A stretch of 31,546 nucleotides of DNA. Origin: Leptospiraceae bacterium (lineage in GTDB: Bacteria > Spirochaetota > Leptospiria > Leptospirales > Leptospiraceae). Made by a program: the position numbers and the translations under genes. Below, one piece after another: positions 9,235-17,762 of this stretch. How positions within the stretch are numbered: the stretch's first letter is position 1; each line of letters opens with the position of its first letter. The stretch is taken from contig JAIXRB010000077.1 of the NCBI GenBank assembly GCA_027485405.1, positions 1 to 31,546 of the forward strand, in the 5' to 3' direction. The notes under the pieces were generated by a model that saw only the letters and a program-made list of their open reading frames with translations, searched no databases and was not told the origin of the DNA.

Positions 9235-9607
9235 ACATCTGCAAAGCGGTAAGCCAAACCCCAATGAGAATAAATCCAATCCCAATCCATTGCGTAACCG
9301 TTAGTTTTTCCTTGAAAAAATATGCCGAAGCCATTAAGACCAAAATAAAGCCAGAGGAAGTAAATACTGGATAGGCAAGGGAAAGTTTCAATCCCTTACC
9401 TAAAACAAATTTGTATCCCAATAAGGCAAATCCAAAGGCAACCAAGCCTGCTACAAAGTAGGGGTTTAGGACGGTTTGCACTAGAGCCATAAATCCTGTT
9501 GCCTCGTCTTTTGCCGCGCTTGGCAAAGCCGAGGTTTTGATCAAAATGTTTGCCAAAGCGTTGAAAACAACAGCAACACAAAAGACAAGAACTACATTCA
9601 ATTGCAT
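9218..9607 (-). CDS. SMR/EamA-like four-helix membrane protein
   Basis: The 129 residues form about four hydrophobic helices (roughly 3-23, 44-66, 72-95 and 103-123), with the layout of small multidrug resistance or half-EamA proteins of the drug/metabolite transporter superfamily. The region VVFNALANILIKTS matches the first SMR helix, but the membrane Glu needed for drug export in EmrE is Asn or Ala here, so drug efflux is unlikely. The ArnE/ArnF-like lipid-flippase branch of the superfamily is a closer analogy. The gene lies 11 bp downstream of lpdA and overlaps the sulfatase-like gene, which suggests co-transcription and perhaps a shared envelope role. The substrate cannot be read from the sequence. 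Confidence 0.7.
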   Translation of the reverse strand: MQLNVVLVFCVAVVFNALANILIKTSALPSAAKDEATGFMALVQTVLNPYFVAGLVAFGFALLGYKFVLGKGLKLSLAYPVFTSSGFILVLMASAYFFKEKLTVTQWIGIGFILIGVWLTALQMFEIES

Positions 9608-9618
9608 GAATTCTCTTC

Positions 9619-11046
9619 CTAGATGTTGACTGCTTCGCCCAGTACTGCCGCGGCGGCTTCCATAATCCCTTCAGACACAGTTGGGTGGGCATGAATAGTT
9701 TGAGCCAATTCTTTCACCGTGAGCTCCATGTTTGCACCTAAAGTCAATTCTGCGATAAGCTCCGTTGCACCACTTCCTATGATATGGGCTCCTAAAATCT
9801 CACCATGTTTTTTATCGCTGATGATCTTAACCATACCTGTTGTGTCACCCTGTGCCTGAGCTCTACCACTTGCCGTAAAAGGGAACCTTCCAATTTCTAT
9901 GGATCTACCCTCGGCAAGAGCTTTTTTCTCTGTCATGCCCACGCTAGCCACTTCTGGATGACAATATGTACAACCAGGAATGTAAGAATAATTCAAAGGA
10001 TGGACTTCTAAATCGTGGGGGTTTCCCAGAGAGATGGAAATATGTTCTGCGGCACGAACTCCTTCAGCGCTTGCCACATGGGCTAGAGCAGGAGTTGGGA
10101 TGCAGTCTCCAATCGCGTAAATATGAGATACAGTGGTTTCATAGTGAAGCCCCACTTCGATAAATCCATTTTTCGTTTTGACTCCCAGGCCTTCCAGCCC
10201 CAGATTAGAAGTATTAGGTGAAATACCTATTCCAACAATGACTTTGTCAAAGGTCAGTTTTTCTTTCTTTGCCGATGCTCTGTCTTGCAAAGTCAGCTCA
10301 ACCGCATTGCCATTGATTTGCGCGGACTCAACGCCCGTATTTAAAAACTGTTCGATTCCTCGTTTTTTGAAACTCTTTTCAAGTACGCCTGAAATTTCAT
10401 GATCTTCGTTGGGAAGCAGGTGTTCTTGGAATTCGATCATAGTAACTTTGGAACCCATGGTCGCGTAGAAATCAGCAAACTCAACACCGATGGCTCCTGC
10501 TCCAATGATTGCCAATCGTTCGGGGGCTTTTGGCTCAACCATTGCCTCTCTGGCCGATAGCACAAGCTTACCGTCAAATGGGAGAAAGGGGAGTGGTTTG
10601 TTTTTTGCTCCCGTAGCAATGATAAAATAGTCACCCGTTACTGTATAAGGATCTCCCGATTCTGGTTTCACATCGAGAACCTTAGCTGATTGAAACGTTG
10701 CTGTGCCCGGAAGAACCGTGACACTGTTTTTCTTCATTAAAAACTCGACACCTTTTGCCATTTGATCTGAAACAGATCTGGATCTCTTGACGACCTTTGC
10801 AAAATCAGCGGACACATTGCTTGCTACAAGTCCAAACTGATCAGCTTTTTTCAGATGTTCTAAGACATGCGCGCTTTCTAACAATGCCTTTGTGGGTATG
10901 CAACCCCAATTGAGGCAGACCCCACCCATTCTTTCTTTTTCAACAACAGCTACGGATAGTCCGAGCTGTGCGGCTCGAATAGCGGCTACATAGCCCCCAG
11001 GTCCCCCACCAATCACTACCAATTGAAATGTTTTGTTTTCTGCCAT
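9619..11046 (-). CDS. lpdA: Dihydrolipoyl dehydrogenase (E3)
   Basis: This 475-residue flavoprotein reoxidises dihydrolipoamide in the pyruvate/2-oxoglutarate dehydrogenase and glycine-cleavage complexes, using FAD and NAD+ in the cytoplasm. The N-terminal FAD motif is GGGPGGYVAAIRAAQLG (residues 13-29). The redox disulfide is in GGVCLNWGCIPTK (C44, C49). The NAD-binding motif is GAGAIGVEFADFYATMG, and the C-terminal active-site His-Glu pair is in HAHPTVSE. The length is normal for the family. A strong ribosome-binding site (AAGGAGAGGG) precedes the ATG. A methyltransferase gene lies 42 bp upstream and the SMR-like gene 11 bp downstream on the same strand. No E1/E2 genes are nearby. Confidence 0.95.
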   Translation of the reverse strand: MAENKTFQLVVIGGGPGGYVAAIRAAQLGLSVAVVEKERMGGVCLNWGCIPTKALLESAHVLEHLKKADQFGLVASNVSADFAKVVKRSRSVSDQMAKGVEFLMKKNSVTVLPGTATFQSAKVLDVKPESGDPYTVTGDYFIIATGAKNKPLPFLPFDGKLVLSAREAMVEPKAPERLAIIGAGAIGVEFADFYATMGSKVTMIEFQEHLLPNEDHEISGVLEKSFKKRGIEQFLNTGVESAQINGNAVELTLQDRASAKKEKLTFDKVIVGIGISPNTSNLGLEGLGVKTKNGFIEVGLHYETTVSHIYAIGDCIPTPALAHVASAEGVRAAEHISISLGNPHDLEVHPLNYSYIPGCTYCHPEVASVGMTEKKALAEGRSIEIGRFPFTASGRAQAQGDTTGMVKIISDKKHGEILGAHIIGSGATELIAELTLGANMELTVKELAQTIHAHPTVSEGIMEAAAAVLGEAVNI

Positions 11047-11088
11047 GCCTGCCCTCTCCTTAAAATTTCTTTACGATTTTGTTTTTCG

Positions 11089-11829
11089 TCAAGACCTCTT
11101 TTTCGCTAGGATGATCATCCTTGCCCCGGTCTTGAGGTATTTTTCTTCTGTATAACTTCCAAAAACATTCAAAATTTCAAATTTTGCCGCATGCAAAAAC
11201 TTTTCCACCTGTGGGTAGGAAAACACCCGCATCGTATGTTTGTCTTTTAGGTCTTTTTGGTTTAAATTGTAGATATAATTCACTTCCACGATAGAAATGT
11301 CATCTTCTCGTGTCATACGAAAACCACGGTTTCTACGGATTGCCGTGTCCCCTTGCCTAACATTGCTAACAGTAGTAATGGGTTTTCGTTTGATTCGGTG
11401 GATGGGGTCCGAATTCCAAATTTCTAGAACCAGAAGCCCTGCTTGTTTCAGATTTTTCTGACAGTTTCTTAGAAAATCCAGAACAACTTCGTCCTCTAAG
11501 AGGTAGTTAAACGTCCCAAACAGACAAATCACTGAGTCTACTGCCTGTTTTATGTAGAACTCTTCCATTTTTCCTTCTGTGAATTCACAGTAAGGATATC
11601 TTTCCTTTGCGATTTCTAACATTTTGGGACTAGCATCTACTCCCATCGGCTTAAACCCAAGGGCAAACAGTTCTTTGACATGCTCTCCCGTTCCACACCC
11701 CATATCAACGACCGTGTTTATCTTATGTCGCTTGAACTGTTCTCTTAGAAATGAGATCTCATCCGAAAATTTGCGCCCTGCTTCTTCAATAGTAAAGTAG
11801 TATTCAGCGAGTTCTGAGTAGAGCTTCAT
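11089..11829 (-). CDS. Class I SAM-dependent methyltransferase
   Basis: The 246-residue protein has the Rossmann-type motif I VVDMGCGTGEHV (residues 40-51), an acidic strand-2 end (GVDASPKMLEIAKERYP), and motif-IV/V-like segments AVDSVICLFGTFNYLL and LKQAGLLVLEIWNSDP. This matches the Methyltransf_11/25 type. The substrate is not identifiable. It is the first gene of a minus-strand run leading to lpdA and is divergent from the membrane-anchored protein gene at 11894, with 64 bp between start codons. The ATG at 11829 gives a normal N-terminus directly ahead of the domain (MKLYSELAEYY, as is usual in these enzymes). Confidence 0.85.
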   Translation of the reverse strand: MKLYSELAEYYFTIEEAGRKFSDEISFLREQFKRHKINTVVDMGCGTGEHVKELFALGFKPMGVDASPKMLEIAKERYPYCEFTEGKMEEFYIKQAVDSVICLFGTFNYLLEDEVVLDFLRNCQKNLKQAGLLVLEIWNSDPIHRIKRKPITTVSNVRQGDTAIRRNRGFRMTREDDISIVEVNYIYNLNQKDLKDKHTMRVFSYPQVEKFLHAAKFEILNVFGSYTEEKYLKTGARMIILAKKRS

Positions 11830-11893
11830 TTCTTTTGCTTTTTGTTTAATGATTCAGGGAAACCGAATCTAATCCGTAATATAGAATAACGGC

Positions 11894-13009
11894 ATGCGTG
11901 AGATGAAACGATATTCTATTCCCTTACTTTTTTTTCTTTTTGGACTCTTGTCTCATTTTTGGTTTGTTTTCAGTGGAACAACTCTGCTTCTTCTGGGAAT
12001 CACAAGTTTACTGATGGGACTCTTTGTCTGGGCTTTGTCTGAAATTTTAAATATCAAAAAAGGTAGCCCAGAAATAGTAAACTTAGAAGAAGAAACCTTT
12101 GAACTCCAAGCATCTAACGAAACACTCAGTGCAAATGAGCAAAAAGAAACTCCTTCCTTTTCTCCCTACTTCCAGAGAAAATCCACTGAAGACATCATAG
12201 ATGACATCCAAAGCAAACGGGCAAAAACATCCTTTATTGATATTGTCACAACCAACCGCTTCCCTCTGCCTTCAGAAATCTCTCAAGCTGTCTACTACTA
12301 CCCAAAGAGTTCGCAATTCCATGAATGCCTATGGCAAAAAAAGGATCTTTTGATTGCTTCAGAGGGCGATGGACTTGAAATTCCAGAACTTGTCTCTTTG
12401 AGACTGTGGGACGGATTCGTTTGCCCAGCCGAAGATGGAGTGGTTTTTCTTCCCTTATCGACAAACGGAATTATCTTTGGCGCGGTTCGGATTGAATTCA
12501 AAGAAGAGTTTCAATCGGTTGCAGAAAGCTCTGGTGAAAGCCTCTTAGAAACTTGGAAACCTCTTTCGGAGGCATTGTATGATTTCTATGTTTTCGAAAA
12601 ACAAAAGACAAATCTAAAATCCCTTCTCTATTCCCAAAAAACAGCTAGAAATCAGGCTATTGAAAGCTTTGCTAAAAAACGAACCCAAACTTTGGTGTCG
12701 CTTGCTTTTGGAAAAGGACAAACACATTTAGCATTGCTGTTAGATGATTTCTTATTCGAGTATTCGGGGCTTGGGGTTCGTCTTTTTGAAAATGGGAATG
12801 AAAGCTTTTGTTTGTTTATTGATTCAGAAGACTTAAATCGGTTTTGCAAAGCTATCCAATTCTTTGCCGATGACGCAGACCTCAATGGACTGGACTGTGA
12901 AATTGTTATGGGTTTTGCAGATTCTAAAGCAGAAGGAACAAAGCTGGAAAACTGGTTTGAAAAATCAACTGCCTCTTTAAAAGAAAGTTTGAGCTACCTC
13001 GCCGCCTAG
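11894..13009 (+). CDS. Membrane-anchored protein of unknown function
   Basis: The 371-residue protein begins with two adjacent hydrophobic helices (about residues 6-28 and 31-50), followed by a Glu/Ser-rich linker and a soluble, presumably cytoplasmic region from about residue 90. I do not recognise the soluble part. A segment around residues 150-235 could be a GAF-like sensor, and the C-terminal stretch (LVSLAFGKGQTHLALLLDD through CEIVMGFADSK) could be a degenerate signalling domain, but neither shows decisive motifs. It heads a tight plus-strand cluster: the next gene (CheX-like) starts 4 bp after its TAG, so the two are probably co-translated. An A/T-rich -10-like TAATATAGAAT lies about 15-20 bp before the ATG. 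A second Met (MKRYS) three codons in is an alternative start. Confidence 0.7.
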   Translation: MREMKRYSIPLLFFLFGLLSHFWFVFSGTTLLLLGITSLLMGLFVWALSEILNIKKGSPEIVNLEEETFELQASNETLSANEQKETPSFSPYFQRKSTEDIIDDIQSKRAKTSFIDIVTTNRFPLPSEISQAVYYYPKSSQFHECLWQKKDLLIASEGDGLEIPELVSLRLWDGFVCPAEDGVVFLPLSTNGIIFGAVRIEFKEEFQSVAESSGESLLETWKPLSEALYDFYVFEKQKTNLKSLLYSQKTARNQAIESFAKKRTQTLVSLAFGKGQTHLALLLDDFLFEYSGLGVRLFENGNESFCLFIDSEDLNRFCKAIQFFADDADLNGLDCEIVMGFADSKAEGTKLENWFEKSTASLKESLSYLAA

Positions 13010-13012
13010 ATT

Positions 13013-13540
13013 ATGGATCCTCTGTTAGATGAAAAATTCATCCTGACTGTCTCAAACATATTGCCAGAGCTAACAGAAGATATATTGAAGATTCAAGCAG
13101 TTCGAGAAGCCTATGGCCCATCCAAAAACGAAGGGCTTTGCTTTGAAAACTGTACCCAAGTAGATTTTAGCGGAGACCTAAATGGGTCTTTGTTTTTGGG
13201 CTTAGATGGGTATACAAAGCTAAAACTCCTTCCACGCATTGCAAAGTCGTTTCACCTAGACCCTACAACAAAATCCAATTCGGCAACAATCATGCTGGAC
13301 TTTGCCAATGAAGTTAGCGTCAACCTGATCGAAGAAATGCAGTTCGGGCAATACAAGATTGAGAGCAAACAACCTCAAAACCGAAATCACAAACTGGTTC
13401 CCATAGACCAAGAGAGATTTCGCCAGTATATATTGATCTTTTTCTTAAAAGAGGAATTGGAACAGCTCTACTTAGGGAGACTTTATGTCGTTTTATTGCT
13501 GGAAAAATTTTCGATTCCTAGAAATCCTTTCCGAGAATGA
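13013..13540 (+). CDS. CheX/CheC-like phosphatase-domain protein
   Basis: The 175-residue protein resembles the CheC/CheX fold. The core strand pair VDFSGDLNGSLFLGLDG (residues 50-66) is followed by a helix and by LDFANEVSVNLIEEM (95-109), which sits where CheX has the catalytic E-x-x-N-x-x-G signature. Asp replaces Glu, the Asn is retained, and the Gly is not. CheX dephosphorylates CheY-P in spirochaete chemotaxis, but the altered signature makes catalysis doubtful; a scaffold or sensor role is possible. No chemotaxis genes are nearby. The gene is wedged between the membrane-anchored protein (3-bp gap) and the hydrolase (ATGA overlap), so it is part of a co-translated unit. The assignment rests on resemblance only. 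Confidence 0.6.
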   Translation: MDPLLDEKFILTVSNILPELTEDILKIQAVREAYGPSKNEGLCFENCTQVDFSGDLNGSLFLGLDGYTKLKLLPRIAKSFHLDPTTKSNSATIMLDFANEVSVNLIEEMQFGQYKIESKQPQNRNHKLVPIDQERFRQYILIFFLKEELEQLYLGRLYVVLLLEKFSIPRNPFRE

Positions 13541-14571
13541 TCCCTCACCTTCAGGCGATTCCATTGGTTTTAACCTATGGCGGACTGGCAAAAGACCGCA
13601 GAGTTAGCGTTGAACCCATTTCTTTGAAAAACAGCAAAAAAGCAAGGCTCTACTATCCCCAAAAATCGATCAAAGAAAAAAACCCTGGCATTTACTTCCA
13701 ACATGGGATGAATCATTTGGGCATTGATGACCAAAGAATCACAATGCTCGCCGAAAGCTTGGCGTATTCGGGTTTTTCTGTGGTCATCCCCGAGTTGGAA
13801 GATATCAAAGGACTTCGGTTTACTTTAGAAACAATCGATGACATTGAAAAACTAGGCAAAGAACTGACAGAAAACAAAACCTGGTTTGATGGAAAGCGAT
13901 TCGGATATTTTTCTGTTAGCTTTTCTAGTGGAATGGGACTAGTGAGTTTTTCTAGACCATCCATTGCCAATCGCATCCAATCTCTAATGGCTGTTGGAAC
14001 CTACTGCGATTTCAATGATACCTACCCCTTTGTCTTTCAAAATTACAAGTACGATTCGTACGGTGTTCTTATCCTCTTCTACAATTACTATGATAGCTTA
14101 GAACCCAAAATCGGAAAAGAACTGAAACCAGTATTCTTTGCCGCGGCTTTGGACAATGCAAATCTGAGAACTGGAGACGATGCACTCTACCCCAAGCTTT
14201 TACTGAAATGTTCCTCTGTTGCCCAAGAGGTTTTTCAAAAACTGTTAAATGAAGAATCGTACAGATTAGAAATCGGTATGGCAATGAAAGAAAAACATCC
14301 AAAGAGTTTGATCGATAGTTTGAGCCCGGCAAATCAGATCGGTGGTTTACAATCCCCCGTTTCCCTTTTGCATGGGGTGGCTGATCCTGTGATTAGTCCT
14401 TTGGAAATGCAAAAATTATCAATGATTCTGAAAGCCAAGGGACATAAATTCGTAGCTCGAACATCTAGTGCGCTCACCCATGGAGACCAATTGCCCTTAC
14501 ACACTCAGATTTTAGGGGTGCCGGCACTATTAGAGACCTTCGGGTCCTTCTTCCAATGGTTACGAAATTAG
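13537..14571 (+). CDS. Alpha/beta-hydrolase family protein
   Basis: The 344-residue protein has the alpha/beta-hydrolase layout. An oxyanion-hole-type FQHGMNH lies near residues 55-60. A nucleophile-elbow region FGYFSVSFSSGMG (residues 123-134) offers S128 or S130 as nucleophile, although the classical G-x-S-x-G is imperfect. A late LLHGVADPVI supplies the likely Asp, and SALTHGDQLP the likely catalytic His. No signal peptide is visible, so it should be cytoplasmic. The ATG overlaps the stop codon of the CheX-like gene (ATGA), indicating translational coupling. The substrate is unknown. The gene is followed after 46 bp by the FapA-like gene on the same strand. Confidence 0.75.
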   Translation: MIPHLQAIPLVLTYGGLAKDRRVSVEPISLKNSKKARLYYPQKSIKEKNPGIYFQHGMNHLGIDDQRITMLAESLAYSGFSVVIPELEDIKGLRFTLETIDDIEKLGKELTENKTWFDGKRFGYFSVSFSSGMGLVSFSRPSIANRIQSLMAVGTYCDFNDTYPFVFQNYKYDSYGVLILFYNYYDSLEPKIGKELKPVFFAAALDNANLRTGDDALYPKLLLKCSSVAQEVFQKLLNEESYRLEIGMAMKEKHPKSLIDSLSPANQIGGLQSPVSLLHGVADPVISPLEMQKLSMILKAKGHKFVARTSSALTHGDQLPLHTQILGVPALLETFGSFFQWLRN

Positions 14572-14617
14572 AATAAATTTGTATCAAGTTTAAAACCTTT
14601 CCGATATTCTAAGTATC

Positions 14618-16120
14618 GTGGCAGAATCAGCTAATTCAGAACCCTTAGAATTCAATTTGGAGCGCGGTCTCCGAGTCCAAGCCTCTGAAGATGGCCTTAC
14701 CGCAACTATTATTGCAAAACCAAAATACCTAACTGGTGGCGGTGACATAAGTTTGGCGATGCTTATGGAAGCAATCGACAAAGCTGGAATCAATAGAGAC
14801 CGTCTCGACCTAACAGCCACAGAAAAGGCTGGAGCCTCCATAGATGCGGAAGTTCGAAAACCAAACAAAGATCTCAATGCTCAATTTGAGTATGTAATAG
14901 CAAACGGAATTCCAGCTAAAGAAGGAAAGAACGGCTGGATCAAATTCTACTTTCCTCGCGCACAAAGAGTAGTTTTAAAAGAGGATGGAAGTGCCGACTT
15001 CAGAAATATAAATAAATACGTCCACGTAAAAGAGGGAGAAATCCTAGCGACTTTGTTTGAAGGAGTGGCCGGTGAACAAGGTGTTGATGTAACTGGCAAA
15101 CCTATCTACCCAAAAGCAATCGACAAACCAAGCTTAGTCCTCGGAAAAAACGTTCTTTCCAAAACCAAAGAGGATCCAGAAAACCCAGGCATTCTTTTGA
15201 AAGAGTATTTTGCCACTCTGAATGGTGCCGTTTTTTCCACTGACAATTCTCTAGCTGTATCCCCCGAACTCAGCATTGATACGGATGTTGGTCTAGGCAC
15301 AGGAAACATCAACTTTGATGGAACGATCCGTGTCAAAGGCACTATTGTTGAAGGCGCAAACGTTGTCTGCAATGGTTCCTTGTACATTGATGGAAACGTG
15401 GAAAGCCCAGACGTAACTGTTGGCGAAGACCTAGAAGTCAAAGCCGGAATCAAAGGAAAAGCAAGAGGAAACGTAATCCGTGTTCGCGGGGAACTGCGAG
15501 CCAAGTTTATTGAAAACTCAGTCATCGAAGTAGATGGAGATTGCATTGTAGAAAACTTCATTCTAAATTCAAAGATTCTTTGCCTAGGCTCTTTGATTTT
15601 AAGCGGAGATAGTTCATCTTTGGTTGGGTCTGAAATTATGGCTTACAAAGGAGTCACCTTAGCTACGCTAGGATCTTCAGCCCAGTTGGACACAATCATC
15701 GAAGTTGGGTTCCATTACAAAAACGATAGATTCTTTGTGGAAGGAACAAACCGACTTTCTCAGTATGAAAAAGAACTAGAGACTGTTCTCCCGGAGATTC
15801 AAAAGATCAAAGAAGCTGTGCAAAGGGCTAGAGGAAAGGTAGACGAATCCAAAAAAGCTAAGTTCAAAGAAGTGTTTGATGCCTATCAAACTAAAATGAA
15901 AACTGTTGAGCTTTTGAAGGGAAAAGTGGAAGAACTAAAACTCTCTCGTTACAACCCAGAACCTGTTAAGGTTGTTGTTCGCAACACAGCTCATCCAGGT
16001 GGGATCATTCGTTATCGAAGACAGATCGAAAAAATCACAAAGCAACAGTCGGCTTTTATGATGCAGTTTACCTCAGGCCAAGACAAGGCAATGATGATGG
16101 CTTGGAAACCCAAGTCATAA
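14618..16120 (+). CDS. FapA-like (DUF342) protein
   Basis: The 500-residue protein matches the FapA/DUF342 family. An N-terminal domain (about 1-160) is followed by a Gly/Val-rich right-handed beta-helix-like region (about 220-370: VKGTIVEGANVVCNGSLYIDGN, SPDVTVGEDLEVKAGIKG, NVIRVRGELRAKF). A basic coiled coil follows (about 381-442, from YEKELETVLPEIQKIKEAV), then a conserved tail with NTAHPGG and IRYRRQIEKI. Family members are cytoplasmic proteins of poorly defined function, some linked to motility or cell-envelope regulation and polymer-forming. The start is GTG at 14618, with no strong Shine-Dalgarno sequence but a correct N-terminus. Its 3' end overlaps msrA, convergently, by 6 bp. Confidence 0.85.
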   Translation: MAESANSEPLEFNLERGLRVQASEDGLTATIIAKPKYLTGGGDISLAMLMEAIDKAGINRDRLDLTATEKAGASIDAEVRKPNKDLNAQFEYVIANGIPAKEGKNGWIKFYFPRAQRVVLKEDGSADFRNINKYVHVKEGEILATLFEGVAGEQGVDVTGKPIYPKAIDKPSLVLGKNVLSKTKEDPENPGILLKEYFATLNGAVFSTDNSLAVSPELSIDTDVGLGTGNINFDGTIRVKGTIVEGANVVCNGSLYIDGNVESPDVTVGEDLEVKAGIKGKARGNVIRVRGELRAKFIENSVIEVDGDCIVENFILNSKILCLGSLILSGDSSSLVGSEIMAYKGVTLATLGSSAQLDTIIEVGFHYKNDRFFVEGTNRLSQYEKELETVLPEIQKIKEAVQRARGKVDESKKAKFKEVFDAYQTKMKTVELLKGKVEELKLSRYNPEPVKVVVRNTAHPGGIIRYRRQIEKITKQQSAFMMQFTSGQDKAMMMAWKPKS

Positions 16121-16627
16121 GATCTTTTCTAGTTTCTCGACTTTAGGTACTATCACATAATGGCAGTAAGGATTGCCAGGATTGAGTGCAAAATAGTTTT
16201 GATGGTAGTCTTCCGCAATGTAAAATTCGGGCAATGGTGAAATCTCTGTTACGATCAGGTCTTTCCATTTTTTCTGAGCTTCAGACTTGCTGTCTTCCAT
16301 CGCCTTCTTTTCTGTCTCATTTTTGAAATACAAAACAGATCTATACTGGGTTCCAGTATCATTGCCTTGGCGGTTCAAAGTGGTTGGATCGTGCGCTAGC
16401 CAAAAAATCTCGAGAATGCGTTGGAGCGAAACTATTTGCGAGTCATAAGTAATTCGAATCACTTCGGCATACCCTGATTTGCCTGTGCAAATCTCTTTGT
16501 AAGTTGGATTTTTTGTCATACCCCCAGCATAGCCAGACTCAACTTTGAGGACTCCCGGAACCCGAAGGTAAACAGCTTCCGTGCACCAAAAACATCCCCC
16601 ACCTAATACTACTTGATCTTCTTTCAA
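16115..16627 (-). CDS. msrA: Peptide methionine-S-sulfoxide reductase
   Basis: MsrA reduces the S epimer of methionine sulfoxide in proteins, using thioredoxin. The 170-residue protein has the signature GGGCFWCTEAVYLRVPGV with catalytic C12, then SGYAGG, the conserved WLAHDPTTLNRQGNDTGTQYRS block, and AEDYHQNYF. A Cys at C15 and one in the C-terminal GNPYCHYV could act in recycling. There is no signal peptide, so it is cytoplasmic. It lies 8 bp downstream of mtnA on the same strand and is probably co-transcribed; both enzymes concern methionine, one repairing it and one salvaging it. The 3' end overlaps the FapA-like gene by 6 bp. Confidence 0.95.
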   Translation of the reverse strand: MKEDQVVLGGGCFWCTEAVYLRVPGVLKVESGYAGGMTKNPTYKEICTGKSGYAEVIRITYDSQIVSLQRILEIFWLAHDPTTLNRQGNDTGTQYRSVLYFKNETEKKAMEDSKSEAQKKWKDLIVTEISPLPEFYIAEDYHQNYFALNPGNPYCHYVIVPKVEKLEKIL

Positions 16628-16635
16628 AAGAGAAC

Positions 16636-17706
16636 CTACTTTCCTTTTAGACGATTTTCGATATCGCTTGGAGAAAACACACCTAAATCTGTGATAAAAG
16701 AATGAATCAAATGAGCAGGAGTAACATCAAAGGAAGGATTCAAAGCCTTGGCTCCCAAGGGAGAGGTAGTTCCTGGCGCCAAGAGAGGATTTCCATCTTG
16801 GTCTTTTAAAAATTGGTATAAGGTCACTTCGTCTGGGTTTCTCATCTCAATGGGTATCTCTTTTCCCGAAGACAAACTCAAATCAAAGCTATCCTTTGTG
16901 GCACAGACATAAAAAGGAACACTATGAGCCTTTGCGGCAAGAGCTAGAGTATACGTTCCGATCTTGTTTGCTGTATCTCCATTTTTTGCAACGCGATCAC
17001 AGCCGACAACCACTGCATCAATCTTTCGATCCTGGAAGAGCCAGCCTGACATGCCATCGGTGATAATAAAGCACTCGATTCCTTCTTCCATCATTTCAAA
17101 TGCTGTTAATCGAGACCCTTGCAAAAATGGACGGGTTTCATCCGCAAACACAGTTAATGTGAATCCATTGTCTCTGAGAGACCGGATTACCCCCAATGCC
17201 GTGCCATGACCCGCGGTGGCAAGGGCTCCTGTGTTGCAATGGGTTACTATGTTTAATGTTTTCTTATCTTTCGAAAAAAGCTTGGCTCCATTTTCACCTA
17301 ATACTTGGTTGCCCGCTAGATCAAGATCTAAGAGTTTTTTCCCAAAGGCGGAGAATTTTTGAGTTAACGATTCCCAAGTTTCATTGGAAGAGACCAAGGA
17401 CTTTGCTTCTGCGAGAGCCCTCGACAAATTCACAGCAGTGGGTCTGGACTCCTGGATCTCTTGGAACAATTCATTCAATTCTGGTTCGGAAACATTGCCC
17501 GATTTTCCTTTGCACCCCAGAGCCAAACCAAACACACCCGTGATGGCGATGGCGGGAGCTCCTCGGACAACCATTTCCCGAATCGCCCAAACAGTTTGGG
17601 AAACAGAATTGATGGAAATATAGGACTTTTCCTTAGGGATTTTTCTTTGGTCTAGGAGCTTTAGGGCGGAGGATTCCCAAACAATGGGGGTAAAAAGAGG
17701 AGTCAT
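16636..17706 (-). CDS. mtnA: S-methyl-5-thioribose-1-phosphate isomerase
   Basis: MtnA isomerises 5-methylthioribose-1-phosphate to methylthioribulose-1-phosphate in methionine salvage. Family signatures are VVRGAPAIAITGVFGLAL near the N-terminus, the catalytic Cys in THCNTGALATAGHGTALGVIR (C157) and the catalytic Asp in GCDRVAKNGDTANKIGTY (D237). I chose ATG 17706 (356 residues). The frame stays open to 17799, but the extension MCSAQFKFAHRT... has no family resemblance and would cover the divergent phasin promoter. Together with msrA 8 bp downstream it forms a small methionine-related unit. No other mtn genes are in the window. Confidence 0.93.
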   Translation of the reverse strand: MTPLFTPIVWESSALKLLDQRKIPKEKSYISINSVSQTVWAIREMVVRGAPAIAITGVFGLALGCKGKSGNVSEPELNELFQEIQESRPTAVNLSRALAEAKSLVSSNETWESLTQKFSAFGKKLLDLDLAGNQVLGENGAKLFSKDKKTLNIVTHCNTGALATAGHGTALGVIRSLRDNGFTLTVFADETRPFLQGSRLTAFEMMEEGIECFIITDGMSGWLFQDRKIDAVVVGCDRVAKNGDTANKIGTYTLALAAKAHSVPFYVCATKDSFDLSLSSGKEIPIEMRNPDEVTLYQFLKDQDGNPLLAPGTTSPLGAKALNPSFDVTPAHLIHSFITDLGVFSPSDIENRLKGK

Positions 17707-17732
17707 GGCGGTCAGAATTGGCCGAGAACCAG

Positions 17733-17758
17733 GAAAAAAATATAAAAAAATCTTGACA
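17733..17758 (+). promoter_or_regulatory. Phasin promoter: A-tract (UP-like) element and -35 box
   Basis: An A-rich stretch (AAAAAAATATAAAAAAAT, 17733-17750) lies directly upstream of a perfect TTGACA at 17753-17758, as expected for a strong promoter. The -10 element is weak: the best candidates between 17775 and 17785 match only three or four of six consensus bases. The operator sites described next overlap this region, so transcription is probably regulated. Confidence 0.55.
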
Positions 17759-17762
17759 GAAT

